From Saccharomonospora amisosensis (lineage in GTDB: Bacteria > Actinomycetota > Actinomycetes > Mycobacteriales > Pseudonocardiaceae), in contig NZ_JAAOYM010000001.1 of the NCBI RefSeq assembly GCF_011761185.1, forward strand, positions 3,162,001 to 3,226,000: a stretch of DNA of 64,000 bases. Direction: 5' to 3'. The position numbers and the translations under genes are program-made. How positions within the stretch are numbered: position 1 is the first letter of the stretch; each line of letters opens with the position of its first letter. The notes beneath the pieces are model-generated. The model had not been told where the DNA came from and did not search any database. It saw only the letters and a program-made list of their open reading frames with translations. This document shows positions 41,312 to 48,770 of this stretch, piece after piece.

Positions 41312-42441
41312 GAGCTCTTCTCCAGCCGCACGAGCAGGCCCCGCGCGTCCGACTCGGCGCCGACCACCCGGCAGTGCCGCAGCGGCTCGGGCAGTGCCAG
41401 CAGCCTGCGAAAGCCGTCGATTGTGACAGCGAGATCGTCGTCCACTCTGGCGAGATCGACCACCGAATCCCTCGAAAGCGGCAGCGCGATCCGCAACTCG
41501 TATCCGTTGTCCACCTCGGACACCCGCAGCAGCGGCGCGCTGTCATTCTCACCGGTGAGCGGACTCGCCTCCCCGTACAGCTCGTTCGCGATCTCCAGCA
41601 GTGCGGCGAGCCCAACCGGTTCCTCGGCCCGGTGTTCCACCGAGCGCAGCAGCGGCTCGGCGAGCCCGCCGGCGCGCAACTCCTCGAGCACCCGCTCCTG
41701 CTCCGCCCTGCGGGTGCACAGCCAGGCCGCGGCGGAGCCGCGCCACCGTCCCGGCGCGGGCACCAGCCGGTTGGCTACCAGACCGTCGACCCGGATGCCT
41801 CGCAGCGCCAGCGAGGTCAACGTGCGGCGGGTCTCGGCGACCACCATGCGTTCCGGTGTCAGCACGAGCCGGACGGTGGTGGTCTCGCGGTCGGTGAGCA
41901 GTTCCCGCAGCGATTCCAGATGAGTTGCCAGCCGTTGCACCGACCGGGAGAGGCCGAACCTGGTCCTCCACCCGTATGCCCGATCGAGGTAGCCACTGAC
42001 CGCCTCAGGCAGCGCGAGCAGCCGCAGTGTCTCCGCGGTCGGGCCACAGTCGACCACGACGCTGTCCCACGGCCCCGTCTCGATCAGCCTGCGCACCTCG
42101 GTCAACGCCAGCAACTCGTCGACCCCGGGCAACACGGTGAGTTCGGCTGCCTCGAGCGCGTCAAGCCCCGCCCCGGTGAGCGCTGCGCGCAACTGCTCCC
42201 GCAGTGTGGTCCACGCGCTGTCCACCAGCCCCCTGGCGTCCACCTGCGCGGCGTGCAGGCTGCTTTCCACTTCGGCGGGCTCGCAGGCGAGCGGCAGGCC
42301 GAACGCGTCCGAGAGCGAGTGCGCGGGATCGGTGGACACCACGAGCGTCTTGCGTCCCCGCTTCGCGAGGCGGGCGGCGGTCGCCGCGGCGAGCGTCGTC
42401 TTGCCGACGCCGCCCTTGCCGGTAAACAGCAGGACGCGCAC
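41308..42441 (-). CDS. ArsA/GET3-like P-loop ATPase
   Basis: A 377-residue SIMIBI ATPase. The deviant Walker A is FTGKGGVGKTTLAAA at residues 6-20, followed by VVSTDPAHSLSDAFG (switch I) and VVDCGPTAETLRLL (switch II). It lacks the Cys triad of arsenite-pump ATPases, so arsenite transport is unlikely; GET3-like membrane-protein or lipid-related functions have been suggested for actinobacterial homologues such as Rv2184c. GTG start one base after the SRPBCC stop. Operon order: SRPBCC, ArsA-like, CGWC protein, ROK. Confidence 0.9.
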   Translation of the reverse strand: MRVLLFTGKGGVGKTTLAAATAARLAKRGRKTLVVSTDPAHSLSDAFGLPLACEPAEVESSLHAAQVDARGLVDSAWTTLREQLRAALTGAGLDALEAAELTVLPGVDELLALTEVRRLIETGPWDSVVVDCGPTAETLRLLALPEAVSGYLDRAYGWRTRFGLSRSVQRLATHLESLRELLTDRETTTVRLVLTPERMVVAETRRTLTSLALRGIRVDGLVANRLVPAPGRWRGSAAAWLCTRRAEQERVLEELRAGGLAEPLLRSVEHRAEEPVGLAALLEIANELYGEASPLTGENDSAPLLRVSEVDNGYELRIALPLSRDSVVDLARVDDDLAVTIDGFRRLLALPEPLRHCRVVGAESDARGLLVRLEKSS

Positions 42442-42442
42442 G

Positions 42443-42886
42443 CTACGCCGTACCCTCGACGCGGCGCTTGAGCTCCTTCAGCGCCGTATCCATGATCATT
42501 TTCTCCGCCTTGCGGCGCAGCAGCCCGATCATCGGCAGCATCAGCTCCACGGAGAGGGTGTAGGTGACCTTGGTGCGGTCGGCGCCGAGCGGCTCGAGCA
42601 CATAGCGACCGTGCTGCGACTTCTGCATCTGCCCCTTCACCAGCCGCCAGCTCACCGACAGTCCGTCGTCGGCCCAGTCGTAGGCGAGGACGTAGACATC
42701 CTTGACGGGTCCGGAGTCCAGTGTGAACCGCACCTGCTCGGCTCGGCCGGCCTCGTCGGTTTCGAGGATCTCGGTCTCCCGGACCGCTTTGGCCCATTCC
42801 GGATAGGCGGGCAGGTCGGCTATGACGGCCATGATCTCCGCCGGTGGGGCGTTGACCTCGATGGACTGCGTGGACTGCTCGGCCAT
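42443..42886 (-). CDS. SRPBCC-family protein (Rv2185c-like)
   Basis: A 147-residue START/Bet v1-fold protein. It starts MAEQSTQSIEVNAPPAEIMAVI, the usual 'first strand then helix alpha1' of polyketide cyclase-like SRPBCC proteins, and has LPAYPEWAKAVRETEILETDEAG and a long C-terminal helix (LLRRKAEKMIMDTALKELKRRVEG). Such folds bind hydrophobic ligands; the lipid context (plsC, fadD15) suggests an acyl or lipid ligand. It precedes the ArsA-like gene by one base. Confidence 0.9.
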   Translation of the reverse strand: MAEQSTQSIEVNAPPAEIMAVIADLPAYPEWAKAVRETEILETDEAGRAEQVRFTLDSGPVKDVYVLAYDWADDGLSVSWRLVKGQMQKSQHGRYVLEPLGADRTKVTYTLSVELMLPMIGLLRRKAEKMIMDTALKELKRRVEGTA

Positions 42887-42913
42887 GGGCCTAGAGCGTA
42901 GCGGTCCGGCCGC

Positions 42914-43702
42914 TCACCAGCGCAGCACGTAGGGTCGCGTGGTGTGCTTGAAGTGCCCCACGTTGCGGCACTCCGTGCGCCCTGCCCTCGAACGTGCCGC
43001 CAGCGGCTGGTGCACGTGCCCGAACAGCGCCCACCTCGGCTGCTCGGCCGCGATCACGTCGAGCAGGGCGCGGGAGCCGATTTCGGGTCGGCGCGCCACC
43101 ACGTCGTAGGTGAGATCAGGTATGGCGGGCGGGATATGACTGCACAACACGTCGATCCCGGAAATGCCGGCCACTGCCCGGTCGAAGTCCTCCCGCGTGC
43201 GCAGATACGGGCGCCAGACCGCGTTGCGTTTCGGCGTGACCCCGTCGGGTAACAGCGCGCCTCCCACGAACCCGAACCGCAGCCCGCCGATGTCCACCAC
43301 TTCACCGTCGACGAGTCTGACGTCCGGCCCGCTGAACTCCGGCCACAACGCGGGGGCATCGACATTGCCGGGTATGGCGTAGGTCGGCGCGGTCATCGCG
43401 GCGAACAACTCCGCGTACTGTTCGCGCAGGGCCTCGTCGACGGCCCCGCTCGGATCGTCGAGGCCTGCCCACAGCGACCTGGCGAACGCCATGGTTTCCT
43501 CGCGCGAACCCTGCCTGCGCAGTTTGGCGAAGGTGCCGACGTTCTCCGCGCCGAACAACCGGCCCAGGATGCCGCCGCCGTGGTCGTGGTAGTCGACGAA
43601 ATCGATGAGGTCACCGAGCACGATCAGCGCGTCGGCGCCGTCACCGGCGCGGGCGAGGGCCTCGGCGTTGCCATGCACGTCGGAGACCACGTGTACGCGC
43701 AC
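42914..43702 (-). CDS. Calcineurin-like metallophosphoesterase
   Basis: A 262-residue phosphoesterase. The di-metal motifs are all present: VVSDVHGN, VLGDLIDF, IPGNVDAP and, late, FGHVHQPL. A VDGEVVDIGGLRFGFVGGALLP segment between motifs is typical of the cytoplasmic MPE group without a signal peptide. The substrate could be a phosphodiester or nucleotide. I start at a GTG directly before RVHVVSD; the frame is open 108 codons upstream through the next gene and is not coding there. It ends 27 bases before the SRPBCC gene start. Confidence 0.88.
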   Translation of the reverse strand: MRVHVVSDVHGNAEALARAGDGADALIVLGDLIDFVDYHDHGGGILGRLFGAENVGTFAKLRRQGSREETMAFARSLWAGLDDPSGAVDEALREQYAELFAAMTAPTYAIPGNVDAPALWPEFSGPDVRLVDGEVVDIGGLRFGFVGGALLPDGVTPKRNAVWRPYLRTREDFDRAVAGISGIDVLCSHIPPAIPDLTYDVVARRPEIGSRALLDVIAAEQPRWALFGHVHQPLAARSRAGRTECRNVGHFKHTTRPYVLRW

Positions 43703-43713
43703 GGTTTCCGATT

Positions 43714-44139
43714 TTACCGTGACTCCACCGTTTCGGGTGCCACCCCCGGTTCCCTGCCGTCCTCGAGTACGGTCTTGAGCTCCAGTGCGATGGCCTTGGC
43801 CGCCCTCGCCCTGCGATCGGCCTCCCCGCGCAGCAGCCGTGGCCGCCTGCGGTCCGGCGCGGTAGGTGTGGCCCGCAGGAAGTAGTGCAGCAGCGTGCCG
43901 TCGAGCACCGGCTCCAGCCACACCTCCATGGTGCCGACGAGGGCACCGCGCACGGTCCAGCGCAGGCCCTCCTCGCCCCGGTCGGTGTAAACTTCCAGCA
44001 CAAGGTCCGGCCAGTACAGAGCCCACGAGCGGGGGTCGGCGAACACCGCCGCCACGGTGCTCGGTGGCACGGCGAGGAACGTCTCGTCGACTATGTCAAG
44101 CGCCGGCTCGAGCGCCGGTGCGTTCTCAGAACCTGACAC
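43714..44139 (-). CDS. Second SRPBCC-family protein
   Basis: A 141-residue START-like protein: DETFLAVPPSTVAAVFADPRSWALYWPDLVLEVYTDRG, then WTVRGALVGTMEVWLEPVLDGTLLHYFLRATP. The C-terminus is a basic helix (RRPRLLRGEADRRARAAKAIAL) that differs from the other SRPBCC protein of this cluster. It corresponds by position to the gene beside fadD15 in M. tuberculosis. GTG start. It lies 11 bases before the phosphoesterase and 110 bases from the divergent fadD15. Confidence 0.85.
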   Translation of the reverse strand: MSGSENAPALEPALDIVDETFLAVPPSTVAAVFADPRSWALYWPDLVLEVYTDRGEEGLRWTVRGALVGTMEVWLEPVLDGTLLHYFLRATPTAPDRRRPRLLRGEADRRARAAKAIALELKTVLEDGREPGVAPETVESR

Positions 44140-44249
44140 GCAACGCAGAATGGCATGCTCGTCGATTGGTTACGCCCCTGGCATGGTCAACCGGTCGGCC
44201 AACGGCTAAGTTGACCGGCGAGTAACACCGGTCGAACACGGAGGTTCAC

Positions 44250-46046
44250 GTGCGCGAGTACACCGCCCCTTCGGTGCAGGCGGTCGCCGAGGACGAGAAC
44301 ATGGCGGACGTCGTGTGGGTCAACGCCGAGCGGTTCGGCGACACCGTGAGTTTCCGTCGGCACCGGGACGGCTCCTGGTACGACGTGACCGCGAGGGAGT
44401 TCGCCGCCGAAGTGCTCGCCGTCGCCAAGGGCCTGATGACCTCGGGCATCGGCAAGGGCGACCGGGTCGGGCTGATGTCGAAGACCCGCTACGAGTGGAC
44501 GCTGCTGGACTTCGCGATCTGGGCGGCGGGCGCGGTCAGCGTGCCGATCTACGAGACCTCCTCCGCCGAGCAGTTGCACTGGATCCTGTCCGACTCCGGC
44601 GCCAAGGCCGTGCTCGTCGAGACCGCCGAGCACGCGGCGACGCTGGAGGAGGTGCGTGGCAGGCTGCCGGAGCTGGACAACGCCTGGCAGATCGAGGGCG
44701 ACAAGCCCGCCGTGAGCGCGCTGTCCTCGCTGGGGGCGGACCTGGCCGACGACCAGGTACACGAGCGCAGGCGCAGCGTGCGTGCCGCCGACCTGGCCAC
44801 CATCGTCTACACCTCGGGCACCACCGGCAGGCCCAAGGGCGTCATGCTCACCCACCACAACCTGCTGGCCGAGGTGCGCGCCGACATCAACGCGTTCCCA
44901 CAGCTCATGGGCGCGGGTAACTCGCTGCTGCTGTTCCTGCCGCTGGCCCACATCCTCGCAAGGGCGATCGCGCTGACGGCGTTCACGTCGAGGGCGACGC
45001 TGGGGCACACCCCCGACATCAAGGACCTTGTCGCCGACCTGGGCACCTTCCGCCCGACGTTCGTGGTGGCGGTGCCACGCGTGTTCGAGAAGGTCTACAA
45101 CGGCGCCAAGCTCAAGGCCCATTCCGAGGGCAAGGGCAAGATCTTCGACGCGGCCGAGGCCACCGCCGTCGCCTACAGCCAGGCGAACGACAGCGGCGGT
45201 CCCGGGCTGGGACTTCGCCTCAAGCACGCGGTGTTCGACAAGCTCGTCTACACCAAACTGAGGGCGGCACTCGGCGGTCGGTGCATCGCGGCCGTGTCCG
45301 GTGGAGCGCCACTGGGTGCCAGGCTCGCGCACTTCTTCCGCGGTATCGGCGTGCCGGTTTTCGAGGGCTACGGGCTGACCGAGACCTCCGCCGCGGCCAA
45401 CGTCAACACCGAGGGCGCGTTCAAGGTCGGCACGGTCGGCAGGCCGGTGGCGGGCACCTCGGTGCGGATCGCCGACGACGGCGAGGTGCTGCTGTCCGGC
45501 GACGTGGTGTTCTCCGGTTACTGGAACAACGAGCAGGCCACGGCCGAGGCGATTGAGGACGGCTGGTTCCGCACCGGTGACCTCGGCGAACTCGACGACG
45601 AGGGCTTCCTGAAGATCACCGGGCGGAAGAAGGAAATCATCGTCACCGCCGGTGGCAAGAACGTGGCGCCCTCGGTCCTGGAGGACACCCTCAAGGCGAA
45701 CCCGCTGATCAGCCAGGCGATGGTGGTCGGTGACCAGCGGCCGTTCATCGCCGCACTGCTGACCGTCGACGAGGAGTTCTTCCCCACCTGGAAGTCGCAG
45801 CGGGGCAAGCCGGAAAGCGCGACCGTTTCCGAACTCGCCGACGACCCGGACCTGCTCGCGGACATGCAGGCCGCGGTGGACGAGGCGAACAAGCAGGTCT
45901 CGCAGGCGGAGTCGATCAGGAAGTTCACCATCCTCCCTCGCGACTTCACCGAGGCGGGCGGGGAGATCACGCCGAGCCTGAAGCTGAAGCGCAACGTGGT
46001 CAGCAAGAACCACGCGAACGCGATCGACTCGCTCTACACCCGGTAG
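44250..46046 (+). CDS. fadD15: Long-chain fatty acid-CoA ligase FadD15-like
   Basis: A 598-residue adenylate-forming enzyme that activates fatty acids to acyl-CoA with ATP. AMP-binding motif IVYTSGTTGRPKGVMLTHHN, FEGYGLTETSAA, DGWFRTGDLGELDDEGFLKITGRKKEIIV and the C-terminal catalytic Lys region are present. Length and position next to the SRPBCC/ArsA block fit M. tuberculosis FadD15. GTG start with GGAGG five bases upstream. A 630-codon open frame on the opposite strand spans the whole gene; it has no family sequence. Followed by a 13-bp hairpin terminator. Confidence 0.95.
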   Translation: MREYTAPSVQAVAEDENMADVVWVNAERFGDTVSFRRHRDGSWYDVTAREFAAEVLAVAKGLMTSGIGKGDRVGLMSKTRYEWTLLDFAIWAAGAVSVPIYETSSAEQLHWILSDSGAKAVLVETAEHAATLEEVRGRLPELDNAWQIEGDKPAVSALSSLGADLADDQVHERRRSVRAADLATIVYTSGTTGRPKGVMLTHHNLLAEVRADINAFPQLMGAGNSLLLFLPLAHILARAIALTAFTSRATLGHTPDIKDLVADLGTFRPTFVVAVPRVFEKVYNGAKLKAHSEGKGKIFDAAEATAVAYSQANDSGGPGLGLRLKHAVFDKLVYTKLRAALGGRCIAAVSGGAPLGARLAHFFRGIGVPVFEGYGLTETSAAANVNTEGAFKVGTVGRPVAGTSVRIADDGEVLLSGDVVFSGYWNNEQATAEAIEDGWFRTGDLGELDDEGFLKITGRKKEIIVTAGGKNVAPSVLEDTLKANPLISQAMVVGDQRPFIAALLTVDEEFFPTWKSQRGKPESATVSELADDPDLLADMQAAVDEANKQVSQAESIRKFTILPRDFTEAGGEITPSLKLKRNVVSKNHANAIDSLYTR

Positions 46047-46061
46047 TTCCCCCAGCCGAAC

Positions 46062-46095
46062 CCGGCCGCGCCGACTCACCGCTCGGCGCGGCCGG
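46062..46095. terminator. 13-bp stem-loop between convergent fadD15 and TetR genes
   Basis: CCGGCCGCGCCGA (46062-46074) pairs perfectly with TCGGCGCGGCCGG (46083-46095) around CTCACCGC. It starts 16 bases after the fadD15 stop and touches the end of the convergent tetR gene, so it can terminate both. Confidence 0.8.
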
Positions 46096-46097
46096 AG

Positions 46098-46859
46098 TCA
46101 TTCGGAATCCCGGCCGCCAGGCTCCTTGCCCTTGGGTAGCGTCGCCTCGATACCCGCGAGGAAACGCTCCAGCGCTCGTTCGAAGCGTTCCTCCTCGTCG
46201 AGGTGTAGGGAACCCGCCTCGGCGATCATGCGGGAGAGGTAGGGGTAGCGGCCGCTCTCGACGATCGACTCCACGTATGGCCCCATGGCGCGCTGCACCT
46301 CCTCCTGCGTGGCGCCCCCGAAGTAGGCGCGCGCGTCCAGCTCGGTGCGCACGTGCCCGTTGACCCACGTGTGCACCAGCGTGACGGTCTCGAGCATCTC
46401 GTCGATGTCGAGCCCGAGGCCGTCCACGATGGACATCGCTCGCTCGAAGCCTGCGAGCATGTTGGGACCCAGCGTCGGCCCACCCGACCACACCCGCAGC
46501 AGCCAAGGGTGCTCCAGCAGCGCCCTTCGCTGCCCGCGTGCCACGTCGCGAAGGTCCTGCCGCCAGTCACCGGTCAGCGGCGGCCAGTCCTGCCTGCCGA
46601 GCATCCGGTCGCTCATCAACTCGAACAGCGCGTCCTTGTTCTCGACATAGCGGTACAGGCTCATCGCCCCGGTGCCCAGCCGCGCCGCGACAGCACGCAT
46701 GGTCACCGCGTCGAGCCCGTCGGCGTCGGCGATCTCGATCGCGGCGTCGGCGATCTGGTCCCGGTCGTAAGCCGGTGCCGGTCCGCGTGACCGCCGAGCA
46801 GGCAACCACACGCGGACCCGGGACAGCAGTGGCGAATCGCCGTTCGATGACACGTTCAC
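46098..46859 (-). CDS. TetR-family regulator of the adjacent ABC exporter
   Basis: A 253-residue repressor. The N-terminal extension of about 25 residues is followed by QIADAAIEIADADGLDAVTM, then RAVAARLGTGAMSLYRYVENKDALFELM, the helix-turn-helix with recognition helix TGAMSLYRY. The C-terminal half (WPPLTGDWRQDLRDVARGQRRALLEHPW) is the TetR_C_11 type found in regulators of drug exporters. It is divergent from drrAB-like genes; two copies of a GTAC-N3-GTAC site lie between them. GTG start; a downstream start is possible. Confidence 0.92.
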   Translation of the reverse strand: MNVSSNGDSPLLSRVRVWLPARRSRGPAPAYDRDQIADAAIEIADADGLDAVTMRAVAARLGTGAMSLYRYVENKDALFELMSDRMLGRQDWPPLTGDWRQDLRDVARGQRRALLEHPWLLRVWSGGPTLGPNMLAGFERAMSIVDGLGLDIDEMLETVTLVHTWVNGHVRTELDARAYFGGATQEEVQRAMGPYVESIVESGRYPYLSRMIAEAGSLHLDEEERFERALERFLAGIEATLPKGKEPGGRDSE

Positions 46860-46877
46860 CTCGAGCGAAAACTCGTT

Positions 46878-46925
46878 GCGTACATCGTACTCGGTTGAGT
46901 ACCGTTTACCGCGTACATCGTACTC
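46878..46925. promoter_or_regulatory. Duplicated operator in the TetR/ABC-exporter promoter region
   Basis: The 15-base sequence GCGTACATCGTACTC occurs twice, at 46878-46892 and 46911-46925, centre-to-centre 33 bases (about three helical turns). Each holds the palindrome GTAC-ATC-GTAC. The first copy also forms a perfect inverted repeat GTACTC-GGTT-GAGTAC (46887-46902). The second ends 15 bases before the exporter start codon. Confidence 0.75.
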
Positions 46926-46940
46926 AGTCTAGGGGAATCC

Positions 46941-47954
46941 ATGGGGACACAGGAGAGTGACACCGCGGACGCCGTGGTGGTCGCCGAGAACGTGCACAAA
47001 AGATTCGGACAGACCCATGCACTCGCGGGCCTCGACCTTACGGTGCCCGCCGGAGCCGTCTACGGCCTGCTGGGCCCCAACGGCGCGGGCAAGAGCACGG
47101 CGGTCCGGGTCTTCGCCACACTGACCAGGCCGGACGAAGGCAAGGTCACGGTCGCCGGACACGACGTGGTGCGCGAGTCCGCCTCGGTGCGCCGCAAGAT
47201 CGGACTCGCAGGTCAGCACGCTGCGCTGGACGAACAGCTCACGGGCAGGGAGAACCTGCGCATCTTTGGCAGGCTGTTCCGGCTCGGCGCCGCCCGCGCC
47301 CGCAGCCGAGCCGACGAGTTGCTGGAACGGTTCGACCTCGCCCACGCCGCCGACCGGCTCGTCAAGACCTACTCCGGAGGTATGCGTCGCAGGCTGGACC
47401 TCATCTCCAGCCTCATCGTCTCGCCGACCGTGCTGTTCCTCGACGAGCCGACCACGGGACTCGACCCGCGCAGCCGCAACGAGATCTGGGACACCGTGCG
47501 GGAACTGGTGGCCGGGGGTACCACCGTGCTGCTGACCACGCAGTACCTGGACGAGGCCGACCAACTCGCACAACACATCGCGGTGATCGACACCGGCAAG
47601 GTCATCGCCTCGGGCACGCCCACCGAACTGAAGGCCAGGATCGGCGGGCGCATCGACGTCGTTGTCGCCGACACCACGGACCTCACCGAGGTGGCGCGGG
47701 CGCTCGCGGTGCTCGCCGACACCGGGGCACGGCCCGACATCGACGCTGACCGCAAACTCGTCAGCCTGCCCGTCGGCACCGACTCGCTCGCGCTGCCCGA
47801 CATCGTGCGCCAACTCGACCAGGCGGGCATCAAGGCCGTCGACGTCGGAATCCGCCGCCCCACGCTCGATGAGGTGTTCCTGACCCTGACCGGCAAGCCC
47901 ACCACCGACGCCGAGCCGGCGTCCGCGAACCGCGACGAGGAGACCATCCGATGA
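46941..47954 (+). CDS. ABC transporter ATP-binding protein, DrrA-like
   Basis: A 337-residue ATPase. Walker A GPNGAGKST, Q-loop in the AGQHAALDE segment, signature YSGGMRRRLD, Walker B VLFLDEPTTGLD and switch His (LLTTQYLDEADQ, where the usual His is Gln/Tyr-like as in DrrA subfamily). The C-terminal 110 residues are the DrrA-type extension (VDVGIRRPTLDEVFLTLTG). Together with the next gene it forms an exporter for drugs or lipids; the substrate is unknown. Start ATG with AGGGGA upstream. Confidence 0.94.
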   Translation: MGTQESDTADAVVVAENVHKRFGQTHALAGLDLTVPAGAVYGLLGPNGAGKSTAVRVFATLTRPDEGKVTVAGHDVVRESASVRRKIGLAGQHAALDEQLTGRENLRIFGRLFRLGAARARSRADELLERFDLAHAADRLVKTYSGGMRRRLDLISSLIVSPTVLFLDEPTTGLDPRSRNEIWDTVRELVAGGTTVLLTTQYLDEADQLAQHIAVIDTGKVIASGTPTELKARIGGRIDVVVADTTDLTEVARALAVLADTGARPDIDADRKLVSLPVGTDSLALPDIVRQLDQAGIKAVDVGIRRPTLDEVFLTLTGKPTTDAEPASANRDEETIR

Positions 47955-48766
47955 CCGCACCCGCGCCAACCTCCCCGCTCGGGGGCGTACTCTCCGACGG
48001 GCTCACGATCATGAGCCGCAACCTGCTCAAGCTCAAGCACCAGCCGGGCCAGATCGCCGCGACGTTCGCCTTCCCGCTCATCTCGGTGATCCTGTTCGGC
48101 TACGTCTTCGGCAGCGCCATCCCGATCCCGGGCGGCGGCAACTACCGCGAGTACCTGATGCCCGGCCTGTTCGTCATGGGCACCGTGTTCGGCGTGATGG
48201 GCTCGCTCACCGTCATCGCCAAGGACAACGGGCTCGGCGTCATGGACCGCTACCGGTCGATGCCCATGGCACGCTCCGCGGTCCCGTTCGGACAGACTGC
48301 CTCCGACCTCACCGTGCACACCGGCAGCCTGCTGGTCATGGCGGGCTGCGGGCTGCTGTTCGGCTGGCGCGCGCACAACGGCGTCGCCGCGACACTCGCC
48401 GGATTCGGGCTGCTGCTACTGCTGTACTACGCCGTGTCCTGGGTGGGCGTGTTCCTCGGCTCGCTGGCTAAGAACGAGGAGACCGCCGCGCGGATCGGTC
48501 CGCTGGTCATGCCCATCACGATGATCTCCAACATCTTCGTTCCCACCGAGGGCATGCCCGCAGTACTGCGAACCATCGCCGACTGGAACCCGGTCAGCGC
48601 CGCCACCGTGGCCTGCCGCCAACTGTTCGGCAATCCGGGCCTGCCACATGGGGACCTGGCCTGGCCGCTCGCTCACCCGGTGCTGGCGACCCTTGGCTGG
48701 TCGGTGGTGCTGCTGGCGATCTTCGTCCCGCTGTCGATTCGCCGGTTCCGCACCGCGGGCCTGTGA
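47951..48766 (+). CDS. ABC transporter permease, DrrB-like (ABC2 type)
   Basis: A 271-residue membrane protein with six predicted helices. It starts MTAPAPTSPLGGVLSDGLTI and has the ABC2 features QIAATFAFPLISVILFGYVFG, YREYLMPGLFVMGTVFG, GVMDRYRSMPMARSAVPFGQ and NIFVPTEGMPAVLRTIADWNPVSAATVACRQLFG, the DrrB signature. ATGA overlap with the ATPase gene. It converges on ftsI with only four bases between the stops. Confidence 0.93.
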   Translation: MTAPAPTSPLGGVLSDGLTIMSRNLLKLKHQPGQIAATFAFPLISVILFGYVFGSAIPIPGGGNYREYLMPGLFVMGTVFGVMGSLTVIAKDNGLGVMDRYRSMPMARSAVPFGQTASDLTVHTGSLLVMAGCGLLFGWRAHNGVAATLAGFGLLLLLYYAVSWVGVFLGSLAKNEETAARIGPLVMPITMISNIFVPTEGMPAVLRTIADWNPVSAATVACRQLFGNPGLPHGDLAWPLAHPVLATLGWSVVLLAIFVPLSIRRFRTAGL

Positions 48767-48770
48767 CGGC

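Noticed and set aside
41308-42441. Arsenite resistance for the ArsA-like ATPase.
   Set aside because: No Cys triad or arsR/arsB partner; the protein sits with SRPBCC and lipid genes.
44187-46079. A 630-codon open frame on the minus strand covering all of fadD15, longer than fadD15 itself.
   Set aside because: No family motifs, composition of a frame antisense to high-GC coding DNA, and the plus-strand frame has all the AMP-ligase motifs and a good start.
46941-48766. The DrrAB-like genes as a daunorubicin resistance system.
   Set aside because: The family is broad and no anthracycline gene is in the window; only a general exporter call is justified.
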